Origin: Agaricus subrufescens
Lineage: Eukaryota > Basidiomycota > Agaricomycetes > Agaricales > Agaricaceae
Assembly (NCBI GenBank): GCA_029945375.1
Contig: CM057063.1
Coordinates: forward strand, 2,972,422 to 3,036,421
DNA length: 64,000 nucleotides
Reading direction: 5' to 3'
Shown here: piece after piece, positions 20,873 through 30,933 of the stretch
Numbering within the stretch: position 1 is the stretch's first letter
How the letters are laid out: the number at the start of each line of letters is the position of its first letter
The notes under the pieces: generated by a model
The model's input: only the letters and a program-made list of their open reading frames with translations
What the model was told of the DNA's origin: nothing
The model's database searches: none
Program-made: the position numbers and the translations under genes

Positions 20873-22128
20873 CTGATGCGTTGTTGTCTTTTAGTATACA
20901 TTTCTGAGTTGTCTACGTTTTTTATAATTACACGTCCCGTGTTCTCACCACTCTATACCTACTTGCTTAGCTTTCTGTTCCGTAGTTTCTGGATTACTTA
21001 GCTTTTCCATGCAGAAATCAATACTATGGAATTGTTTTTATCATAACATGCAAGTGGGAACTGATGATGATACTCAGCCCCGGTAAACAAGGTTATGGTT
21101 TTGAAAAAATAGAAAATGATTGAAATAATCGGAGTATTTGTGGCCGCATTAAGGTAAATGTGTTGATTCAAATTAGTTGCATGTCATCGCAACGTATCAA
21201 GGATATAGAATCTGTCAGAATAAGTTGAAGTCTAAAAAAAGAAGCCGTACTTGATAGCATAGTAATGCCCAAATAGCGTGTATATCTTAGTAACTGAATC
21301 ATCTTGATGTGTACGACGGAGTCCGATTGAGACGTACACAGTCAAAATTCGGGCCTGGGCATGTCAAACGATTCGACAATTCGATGTATCGAGTATAGTC
21401 TATTCCACCCTCTCACCTCCGATTGGCTTGAAAGTTTGTCTTTACCAAACGACTTAGGGCGATGATTCCTCAATTCCTATCAGGAAAATTTTTGTCGGTT
21501 TACGCAATGACATTCATGGTTGCGAGCCTTGTACCATGTGTTGCTCAATCAACTCACTAGACCTATTCAGCTGAGGCGGGTGAGCTCTCTCAATTCTAAT
21601 CATCAGGGAAGAAACTTACCTAATAACTAGATGTATTGAATTGTTAATTCTTATCAGTGAAAAAATGGCAGTGTTATTGGATTCGGTGACAGTGTTCTTC
21701 AGGGCCACAGCTCTGTTACGGATTAATGAACCAGTAATGAACTACTATCACTACGATGATAGAGTTTGGGTTGGTTAACATCGGGGCGGGTCAGCGGGTA
21801 AATGAACGTTCGGGTGTTTTGTGTTCAGGCTTATCCAGATGGAGCATATGTAAGTTAAGGATGTTTGTTTACAATATCACGATCCTAAGTAATAGTCTAC
21901 ATTCTTAGACCCTACGCGGTCCGGTACGCTATGGTGTAAAGGAGAAATCGAAATTTTCGTTCGACTGAATGAATAGCTTCGTAGCTTTACGGCCGGTTAC
22001 AATCTTCCACATGACCGTGCCAAATAAAGTGCAAACATCGGCACTGAAAGATGCCGTGATGGTAGAGGCCGAAGCCGTACCAATGCTGGGTAATAGTCAC
22101 ACGTGATCGGATTTGACCTACCCGTGAG
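20873..22128. other. Long AT-rich spacer inside the KDZ element
   Basis: About 1.25 kb with no ORF that looks coding on either strand. It contains the 3' flanks of the surrounding genes. Confidence 0.45.
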
Positions 22129-22407
22129 CTACGAACGAACAACACTCCCATCAAAAGATTTTGTATCTTTTTCACCTACGTCCATCATCGGAGGAGTTTT
22201 GTTGGAAATACCGAGTAGATAGCATTCGTAGGCTTCAAATCTTAGTTTCCAGTCGTGAATCGATATATAATTCTTCGAGTAAATATCTTCGAAGTCATTT
22301 TCAACGTGTAGCGAGCCGCTAAGGATAGCTTTATCAATGGTATGCCTGGTCCATTTCGTCTGATTAGTCTTGAGGCTTATAGGTAATGGGCATTTAGAGG
22401 CAGACAT
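22129..22407 (-). CDS. Possible small gene or exon, unknown
   Basis: A 92-codon ORF starting MSASKCPLPISLKTNQTKW contains a protein-like stretch (YISIHDWKLRFEAYECYLLG). The start faces the Spt5-like gene and would be divergent from it. A further stretch on the same strand around 21930-22090 reads as protein in another frame (SADVCTLFGTVMWKIVTG), so a spliced gene is possible, but I could not find a phase-consistent intron. Confidence 0.3.
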   Translation of the reverse strand: MSASKCPLPISLKTNQTKWTRHTIDKAILSGSLHVENDFEDIYSKNYISIHDWKLRFEAYECYLLGISNKTPPMMDVGEKDTKSFDGSVVRS

Positions 22408-22409
22408 CA

Positions 22410-24798
22410 GAAGTACCGCAATTCATTGACTATGAGGCAGTGGAGCATGATGGAGAGGAAACCAGTGAAGAAGAGGATGACTGTAAGCATCACCAGCTAT
22501 AGCCCAGGGATCTAAACCTATGACTTATAGGTGCCGGATTTATTGTATCGTCCGACGAGGACGGGGACGATTTACAAGATGTTACCGGCTTCAATCACCG
22601 CTTAGGTTTGCAGGAGGAGGCGGCCAGCAGAACCGACGAATTTTTATCCTCATTAGCCGAAAAGTATACACAGCCTCCCGCACACGCTTCATCGAGGGGA
22701 GAACCATCGGAAGAAAATAGACTTCATCGCCAGGATGATTGGGAAACATGGGAGGTCCCTGTGAATGTAAGCCGTCACTCGCTTCATTGAGACGTTAACT
22801 TATCCAATCAAGGTTGGATCAGAATCACGATGCGCGTTTCGTATACTCCAGCGGTGCACGCAAGGCATGTATGTGCACATGTTACCTCCTCGCAGCGCAT
22901 TTGCTCCTATTGGGATCATCGGAAGAATTTATGTGGAGGCTAAACGACTAGCAGACGTCTATACCATCTGCAGAGGAATGTCAGGTGTGCGGTGGTGGGA
23001 GGGCAGAAAGATAGATAATCTCGACGCCATGAAACTTCTTCAGCGTCAGATGCCCGCATTCAATCCCGAGAAGAATGGTTGGGTGCGTCTGAAGAAAAAA
23101 CCCTATACGCGCGATGTTGCTGTCATCCGCGAAACTCTACCCAAAGGCCGATTAGAAGTCATCGTGGTACCTCGAATTCCTCCATTAAAGAAGGCTCTTC
23201 AAGATCAAAACTCAGAAATTAGAAGGCGTACAAAACCTTTCGCTCAACCTGTTGATTTGAAGGCTTTGGCCAAGTCAGGTCGTCGTCTACGTGTTGAGGG
23301 AACTGGCAACTCTGCGACGTACCGCTACCGCCAACGCGTGTTCGATTCTTCCGGGTATCTCTTACTCACTGTCAATTCTGACCAGTATTATCATACTGAA
23401 GTAACTCCAAATGTTGCTGAGGTCAATCTTTTCGCAAATTGCGCCTCATTCCCCCCTCTAGCAAAGCTGAAGGCTTTCCGTTGTGCCGATAGCAACCGAC
23501 TTCAAATAGGAGACCAGGTTACAATTGTTGGATCGGAACATGTCGGCCGAGTCGGTGAGGTTGAAGCTGTCCTTGATACTTATGTCCATATACGCCTTAT
23601 TGATCGCTCGGAGCCAAATTTGCCCGAGTCTATTCAGATTCCCAGCTATTTCGTCCGTCGCCACTTCAAAATTGGTGATAGTGTTCAGGTCAAGGCCGGT
23701 GAATCTACTGGATACAGTGGCTATATCGTAAAGCTCGATGATGCATTAGATCAAATGGTGATCTGCAACTCCAGCGCTGTAGTATGTAACCATTCGTAAA
23801 CCACTGGCCTGGGCTCACATCCTTTCTAGCATCTAACAATTCCTTACGTATATGTCGAGTTTGTTGATCTCCGTGTCCAGCTCAGTTCTCACTCCCGAAA
23901 CCCCAAAATCATCCATATCCCTCAGCATTCATATGTGATGTATCTTGATCTCCCTGTGGTTGTGCTGCGGGGACCCCTCAAAGGCCGGTCTGGTATCATT
24001 AAAACAATAAACAGCTGCGGTGAAGCCCAAGTTGAGCTTCGGGGCTCACATCATTATAGCCATCGTCTTCAACAACTTAATCTCCGCGCTTTGGCATTCG
24101 AGATGTAAAGTCCACCTCCGATCAATACCTTTTTTTATTTTTTTGACACATGTCTTCAGGGAAATCTGTAAGTGGTATGAAATGAAAGACAAGGATGATA
24201 CGTCCCTGCATGTTGTTAACGGCATTCCGGATGATTGCTCAATGCTCCGAGACCGTGTTAGTCAGCGATCGTCGACTCCTCCCCCTGATAATCAAGTCGG
24301 GGAAGCCGATCCCTTCGGTGCCTTGTCAGCCTCTCAAGACGGCCGGGAGATCGCGCCACCAGCTATTCGTAAGTGGCGTGACTTAGTGTGTTCCATCAAC
24401 GATTCATGTATTATGTAGCACTCAACTTTTGGCTCATAAGATTAAAGCACAGGGACACATTTGGTAATCTCCAAATTACGGTCCGAAGCCATGGGCAATT
24501 TGATGATGGCAAGTGGGACTGCCAAGTAGGAAACTACAAGGGGCTCGACGGGGCAAATGTTTCGGTATCCTTTCCCGAAGAGGCAAACATCCTTGTGCCC
24601 TATATTTATGTACTTCCTACCTATCCACGCAAGAAGTACGATTACGTGTTCTGTCTGTCAGAAGATCGGCATTTCGGTACCCGCTACGTAGTCTGGGAGT
24701 TTGGTGTCATGGAGTGTAGCGTTACTGCATTTCGGGGGGGGAACAAAGGGAGAGCTATTCGAAAGGTTTCAACGATCGAATTAGCTCTAGCGTCTTAA
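22410..24798 (+). CDS. KDZ-element cargo: Spt5-like NGN/KOW protein
   Basis: Six exons join with consistent phases: up to 22482, 22531-22766, 22813-23781, 23830-24104, 24160-24368, 24419-24798. The first exon's start is not resolved; no ATG lies in frame upstream before a stop, so a further 5' exon is likely. The N-terminal part is acidic (VSSDEDGDDLQD). An NGN-like domain follows: GRIYVEAKRLADVYTICRG, then NGWVRLKKKPYTRDVAVI and a VVPRIPP end, the order seen in Spt5. Three KOW-like segments are visible: LQIGDQVTIVGSEHVGRVGE, FKIGDSVQVKAGESTGYSGY and PVVVLRGPLKGRSGIIKTI. Spt5 clamps RNA polymerase II and recruits factors through KOW domains. The C-terminal repeat region of host Spt5 is absent. 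This is a diverged paralogue carried by the transposon, about 100 bp upstream of the transposase. Confidence 0.75.
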
Positions 24799-24892
24799 CA
24801 ATGTGAGAGTATACTGTATCAAAGATGTTTTGTATGATTTATTCCCAACTCGAGCGATGATGGTACGACAATTTTGATTTCTTTCTAACTCA

Positions 24893-27800
24893 ATGCCAGG
24901 TCACAAGCGCAAGCGAGGAAATCCGATGCCTGGCATCGTCCCTCTCAAGGTTGCGGAGCCTTTGCCTTCGGCAAAAGTACTAAAAACTTTGCATGAGGAA
25001 CAGAGGTCGACGACAGAAACAGTTAATTCTATACCTACGGTTACTGCGCCAAGTGTTGAAGTGTTTGAAGTGTTAGAACGTCCAGAAACACAGGCGAGTT
25101 TTTCTCACTATCTTCTGTCTTAGACTGACTCATACTCCAGGGAGCCTCGTCAAAAATGGAACCGTTTTCATCTGAGGTATTAAAGGATTTCCAGAGTGCA
25201 ATATTATCTCTCGAGGCTGATGAAGGAGTGGGCGATCGGTGCCCTTTATGTATGACTGAGGCCAATAACGAACGGAGGGCCATCTACCGATGCCTCGAGT
25301 GCTTTACTCACAGGCCAATTTGCTCTCATTGTATAGTGGAACGCCACCACCACCACCCCTTTCATCGTATTCAAAAGTGGACCGGACATTTCTTCGAGAA
25401 GATAGCCTTGAACGATCTTGAATATATCTTATTTCTGGGTCATCAAGGCGACCGTTGTCCGAATAACATCGATGGTCCTAAATCTTTTGTTGTGGTACAC
25501 ACGAACGGTACTCACGACTGCAAAATATTATACTGCCATTGCGAACTCCTGTATCGTCGGCACGATAAAGCGCTACAGTTAATCCGCCATCAACTTTTCC
25601 CTGCATCACTCGACCGTCCGCAAACATTATTCACCTTCGCAGTTCTTGATGATTTCGATCGGCATTCGCTCAACGCGAAGTCATCAAACTACGACTATTG
25701 TAAAACTCTCCGAGACTTAACCAATGCAGCATTTCCAGGGGAAGCACACGTAAGTTCATGTTATCATTTGTGTTGCCGATTATTGAACATCCTATAGGAT
25801 CGCTATAAGGAGTTCCAGATTGTGATGCGCCTTTGGCGTTACTTGATGCTCCGTCGTCGTTCAGGACAAGATTTCAGAATCGATACCGTACTACCTCATA
25901 GACGAGCAGGGTGCCTCGCCCTCAGATGCCCCGCATGTCCCGAGGTTGGTTTGAACCTTGAAAGGGAGGAAGTTGATCTGGCTCGAGAAGATGACTTGTA
26001 AGTCCTACCGTAGCTTGCTCAATGTCCCTACTGAATCAAATGAACTCCTCGCCAGGCATAAATACACTCTCTTTCTCTCCGCTGATGGCAATTTTCGCCT
26101 TCAGAGAAAGAAGAAAAATTTTGATCGCTTAGACAAGCCACTCAATGCTGGAAATGGATATTTTGTAGAAGAGAGTAACTATCAACACTACACTCAGTCC
26201 CTGAAGAATGACGTCGATGTGAGTCATCCGATTGTCATTGGGTTTTGACAAACTCTCAATACTATCAGACGTCCCTTTGCGCTAAGCTCAAGGCTGTCAG
26301 GCATCAAGATCGAGCAAAGTTCAAAGATACAGAGGTATCAGGCGTTATCGCAATACAGTGCGCCCGCCACGGATTTTACTTACCACAAGGTATGGCCGAT
26401 CTCGATAAAGGAGAGGCGTGAGTGCTTTATCTATATTCCCTCTCCTTTTTGCTTAACGGCCGAAGTTACATTAAGACCGACTATGTTTTAATGCATGCCT
26501 TAGGCTCAGAGGGATTTAACCAACGGTGGATATCGCTGAGTTACGATATATGGTGCCAGTACCATATAAATCTTTCCAAGCGCGTTGAGGCTAACTTATC
26601 TAATTTCGCTCCTTTGCTCAATCGCATTCGTGGTTCTGTACCAAAAATGCACATTCATGGCCACAACGCTCACTGTCAAGTAAACCACTCTTTCGTCTAT
26701 GAACCACACTCTGGTATGACGCACGGAGAGGCGATAGAGAGCGCCTGGTCCGAGCAAAACCACGCCGCATCTTCCACGAAGGAACAAAACCCAGGCCACC
26801 GCCAAGAGACATTGGACAGTTTTAACGGTCACTATAACTTTAGCAAATTACGCCAATTATGTGAGCCATTGCATTATCTTTTTTCTTTTTGTTGATGAAG
26901 TCGCCTGCAGCTTCTGATTTGTTGCACCGCCGTCGACGCACCCAAAAATCATATTTGGAAAAAAAAAGCGCCTTTGATACATTAACGTCTTCTATATCAA
27001 CCGAGCTAATTGAGAGATGGACAGCCGCTGAAGCTCAGTCATCCAAGTCTGAGTTGTATCAGTTACAGGAAAAAGGTCAGCGGTCCTTATCTTATCTTTT
27101 TGTGCTTACGTTGTCGTTGGGCGCAGTGCCGAATCGGCAAGCAAATTCGGCATCACCCGAAGCAGATACCGGAAGTATGTCTGCCGGGTTGATTAATTTT
27201 ATCCGGCGTGGCCTCGAAATAGAATCTTTAATGTACGTGGTTCTATTTTTATGCAAAGTCCCCCCTAAATACCATTACTTCGCACAGAACATGCTATCGT
27301 CAAGCAGAGACCCCCACCGAATGTGATCAATTGATGGATCTCCTCCAATCTTGGAGAGCCGACCAGCGCGTACTCTTCCCTATCCTAATACATCTCCTAC
27401 CTGCCAGTGACGACTCACTTGCGACTGCTAAACTTTGGTTACCATCATCATTCACAGCAGATGAACGCCAGGTATACAACTTCACGAAAGCAACTGAAAT
27501 AGAAGTTGCTATTCGGCGTGATCATGTCTTCAACATTCTCTCTACTTTGAGGGATACGATTCATGAAATGAATCACACAATGACAGAGAAACGGAGAAAC
27601 CCCAGTAGTCAGAGTATCGCTACACGTTCGCAATATGTAGTATCCGAGATTCGCTCCCAGATACTCGACCTCAGGCAAGAATACTGCCGTCACTTCGATA
27701 TTCTGTCACGCCTGGGACCTAGGGCGACTGAAGGGCTTCAAACTTTAGAGGAGGATCAGCTATGGGGAAAAAATATTTTTATCCCCCATGCAATGGGCGA

Positions 27801-28163
27801 TTCAAGCAAGCAGAATCCTTGGTTTTGGTCAGCTTACCGACCAAACAGTATGTCTTCTAGTGAGTACTCATTAGAATGTAGGTTTTCTAATCATCGTGAT
27901 TCTACCGATATTGATACAATTTATTAGTGGAGCGTGTATGGTGGTATCGTGAAAAAGCGGCCGTAGAGAGACTGGAGGAAGAACTTGAGATTTTAGAGGA
28001 AGAATTTCGTAGGACTCACCGATCGTTTATGCGAATGAATGAGGTTTGGGAACAATTAGCCGTTCTCAATGACAGCGTTAAAGGCTATTCTGCCTACGCT
28101 CGGCGACAGGCGAGCATGTACTCCAAACATGCTGATGAATGCCGGTCGCACTGGAAGGGGTAA
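24893..28163 (+). CDS. KDZ transposase (CxC-type cysteine cluster)
   Basis: Ten exons join without any phase conflict to about 927 aa: 24893-25093, 25141-25749, 25798-25997, 26056-26218, 26269-26417, 26466-26860, 26911-27075, 27127-27232, 27288-27847, 27928-28163. After a basic N-terminus (MPGHKRKRGNP) comes the CxC cluster: CPLCM, then YRCLECFTHRPICSHCIVER, then HHHHPFHRIQKW. The transposase core follows: LFPASLDRPQTLFTFAVLDD, CLALRCPACPEVG, GVIAIQCARHGFYLPQGMAD, LSYDIWCQYHINLSKRVEAN, MHIHGHNAHC and GEAIESAWSEQNH, the conserved order in KDZ proteins. A coiled C-terminus follows (RVWWYREKAAVERLEEELEI). The first intron uses a GC donor. The stop at 28161-28163 lies in a perfect GTAAGT context, so one more 3' exon is possible. 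The enzyme should cut at the TIRs of its own element, and it looks intact. Confidence 0.9.
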
Positions 28164-28785
28164 GTGATCGTTTGTCCTCCATATAAGAAAACTACAACTA
28201 ACTTCTCTACAAACTTAGAGGAGACTGTTGAAAAAACATCTTTTTACATTACCTGTTTCCTCCTGAGCTAGTGATCGTAAGTTTATAATTAATTCAACTC
28301 GAATTCAGCTGCGAAGCCCCGGAAAATTTCGGCAGTTGAATAAGCGGAAAAAGACATCAATCGTAAATGTCTAGAACTGATGATTATATTGTTTTGCTTA
28401 CCGGCAGTTTGAGAACTTATTAGAGGTATGTGATACCTCTGTTATATGAACCCAACCTTAAAACAGTATACTGACGCCGTTCAGAACATGACAGTTGGGG
28501 CGAGGAGGGTACTAGCGTAACCAACAGTGGTTCGCTAGTCTTTACTCCCGGCGCCGTCTTCATTGACTGATAGCTGGGCCCTCGAGAGCCACCTCTCAGT
28601 ACTCAACGGGTCGTCAAGTATCCTTCGACGACTATCACCCGCGTCCCGCGAATGGGCGTATTGAACTAGTGCCAAATTTGTGAAGTGTCTCGCGAGAAGA
28701 AAAATTGCCGCGCGAGAAAGATGTAAGTAATCACCTTCACTATCATCCATCACTCTTTCACCCTGACCACCGCTACACCGCAACG
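28164..28785. other. Spacer inside the KDZ element
   Basis: No gene. It may hold a short last exon of the transposase (a TTAG acceptor lies near 28220) and the promoter of the next gene. Confidence 0.4.
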
Positions 28786-29239
28786 ATGTCCTACAACCAA
28801 ACCACCATTCCTGTCTACATGTACAACGAGACTTTGAAGAGAAGGACCCTTAAAAGGGACGGAGTACCGTGCGTGATCGGTCGCGCGCTTCGACTGGCAT
28901 GGGCGGATATTTTGGGCCACGCGATGGCCAATGGTATCCAAGGTCCTCTACGAGGACTCATAGGGTAAGTGTATTCCTTGTAGCCTACATTTTCAACTCT
29001 CATTCCACCTTAGAACCAGCATCCACCACGCGGCCTTCAAATACGACGCTCACAATGTGAAGCAAGTCGTGCCGCAAGTGAAGGTCGATATTTTCGACGG
29101 CAACGACCTCAAATTTGCCGCCCTCACTGTGTATACCGAGTTGGACGAGTATCGAGTTGAGTTTCTTGAAGGAACTGCGTGGGCGCATGGCGCACTTGGG
29201 GTGTTGAGAGTGGGATTTTGTGTCGAGCTCGGTGCGTAA
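28786..29239 (+). CDS. KDZ-element cargo: small two-exon gene, unknown
   Basis: Exons 28786-28964 and 29014-29239 join in phase across a canonical 49-nt intron to about 134 aa. It starts MSYNQTTIPVYMYNETLKRR. The body has a helical segment (ALRLAWADILGHAMANGIQG) and a beta-rich end (VPQVKVDIFDGNDLKFAALT, GVLRVGFCVELGA). No family is recognised. It is the last gene before the right TIR. I chose the start at 28786 because upstream in-frame codons are of low quality. Confidence 0.55.
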
Positions 29240-29512
29240 TCACCTCTTTTAAAACGTCATACATTTCTAAATACTCGATTAAAATGTATTCAGATATCTA
29301 AAACTGCTTGGAGGCGTATTTTCAGAACCATGTCTATATCAAAACCTAAATATATAGCCGAGATCTCTACAATGTAACTTCCTGCGAATAATCACGATAG
29401 CGCCTCGATTATCACGATAACCCTCGCGTCATCGAAAAAAAAAACGCTTATAGAATACAAGCGAGCCTCAGAGTAATCGCGCGATAATCGGCAATATCGT
29501 GTTTATTCACTT

Positions 29513-29557
29513 TATCGTGATTCATGGCTATAGCCATGGGCGATTATCGCCGTTAAT
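29513..29557 (-). repeat. KDZ right terminal inverted repeat
   Basis: 45 bp, the reverse complement of 15489-15534 with one T missing inside the palindrome (GGCGATTATCGCC). Subterminal copies of aatcacgata-like motifs precede it from about 29385. Confidence 0.93.
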
Positions 29558-29559
29558 GC

Positions 29560-30924
29560 GGTCCCTGTTCTCCCATTCTTACTCCAGAGGAATATCACAC
29601 TGACGAAATCGTTTATCCTATACTTTCACCTTCGGATTGCGATCGTCACTTCAATTGTGGTCATATTGCGCACCCTTATTGCGATGGCCATAATTGTAAT
29701 CATCTGAATCATTCTGATGACGATGAAACTTCCGACCATTCTGACGCATCTAACCAATTTTATAATTGGATTTGCGAATGGCGGAATGATATTCCACAAT
29801 ATTCGTCACCTACTCCGACCCCTGGAACTTCTGTCTCCGATCCCACGGATGACGGAACATGGCTACCCGGTACGGATGGATATCCTGCCTGGACGATCCA
29901 TGATCATTCCATACGGGAATCGGAATATGCCCTAAATCAACGGGAACCCTCGGAACCCGTGGATTACGAAATGACCCCGGAACTCCCTTCCGATGTCTAT
30001 CGTGGCTGGGCATTTGATGAAACGCCACATGGCTGGTCCCTGACTTCTGCGGATGTTGCACCTCCTGCCGTCCCGCATTGGTCTGTGACTACTTCGGAAA
30101 TCTATCGGGCATATGAATCTGATGATGATGATAACCGCACAATCACATCTTCAGAAATTCGCAACGAACTTTATGGGGTTTGTGTGGATGACTTCATCCC
30201 TTATGATCAACAATCATTCGATTCCCGACGTGGCTATTTCCGGCACCTGCACATCCCTTGTGCACCGGAATCATCATATGATGGCAATGTTGATCTGGAC
30301 CGGTATCGTCGAACCAATCGCTGGGTTCACGAATGCCGGAAATATTCCTTGATGCATGAATGGGTTCATGTCTACCCCATGAAATGCGAACATCCGGTTA
30401 CACTTCGGTCTAACCCGGCACCAGATGTCTGGTCTATTGGGAAATACACCAATGGCCACGTCTTTTCGTGGAACCCGTATGGGAAATACGTGGACATCAC
30501 GAAAACCCTATTGGCCATGACAGCTGCTAGGACAACTGATCCTCGTCTTTGGACTGGCAGGGTCACGCCCTACCAAGAAGCCAAGCTGAAAGCCCTACTT
30601 GCGTGGGACAAACGCTTGGGGGACGTAGTTCTCAACCTCCCGGAAAGCATCGACATTGTCGAAGAAGCATTCCCGGCGGAGGAAGAAACGGAATCCCTGA
30701 TCGATCACACGATCGATGGCTTTGGGTCAATGGAAGTTGTGGAACAAGGGCCTTCCCTTATCGATGAGAAGAAGAATCAAGATGAAGATTTAATCTCTCT
30801 TGGAGATGAAGAAGACGAGTATGACAGCAATATGGATACGAAGGAAGGGTCGTACGTGCAAGTGTCCCCATCCTCTTCACATGCCTCTACTAATCACATG
30901 TTTCAGATCTTACATGAATCCTGA
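29560..30924 (+). CDS. Copia gag/pol linker ORF right of the KDZ insertion
   Basis: An open frame runs from the KDZ boundary to TGA at 30922-30924, in the same frame as the pol ORF that follows. It opens with a Cys/His-rich segment (CDRHFNCGHIAHPYCDGHNC) that could bind zinc as gag knuckles do, then is acidic and Trp/Tyr-rich (TWLPGTDGYPAW, RGWAFDETPHGWSL). It may be the 3' part of gag or an extra domain between gag and protease. The TGA may be a natural boundary or another CGA->TGA change. Confidence 0.55.
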   Translation, partial: GPCSPILTPEEYHTDEIVYPILSPSDCDRHFNCGHIAHPYCDGHNCNHLNHSDDDETSDHSDASNQFYNWICEWRNDIPQYSSPTPTPGTSVSDPTDDGTWLPGTDGYPAWTIHDHSIRESEYALNQREPSEPVDYEMTPELPSDVYRGWAFDETPHGWSLTSADVAPPAVPHWSVTTSEIYRAYESDDDDNRTITSSEIRNELYGVCVDDFIPYDQQSFDSRRGYFRHLHIPCAPESSYDGNVDLDRYRRTNRWVHECRKYSLMHEWVHVYPMKCEHPVTLRSNPAPDVWSIGKYTNGHVFSWNPYGKYVDITKTLLAMTAARTTDPRLWTGRVTPYQEAKLKALLAWDKRLGDVVLNLPESIDIVEEAFPAEEETESLIDHTIDGFGSMEVVEQGPSLIDEKKNQDEDLISLGDEEDEYDSNMDTKEGSYVQVSPSSSHASTNHMFQILHES

Positions 30925-30933
30925 GTTGCAAGC

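Larger units (their letters stand above)
15489..29557. mobile_element. KDZ-type DNA transposon with cargo genes, nested in copia gag
   Basis: About 14.07 kb between 45/46-bp terminal inverted repeats. It contains a KDZ (Kyakuja-Dileera-Zisupton) transposase and at least five other genes, plus arrays of palindromic subterminal motifs at both ends. Copia gag coding lies immediately left and copia gag/pol coding immediately right. The flanks share only cggt at the same offset in the first 8 bp each side, so a clean target duplication is not visible. Since the host copia LTRs are almost identical, this insertion must be very young. Confidence 0.88.
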
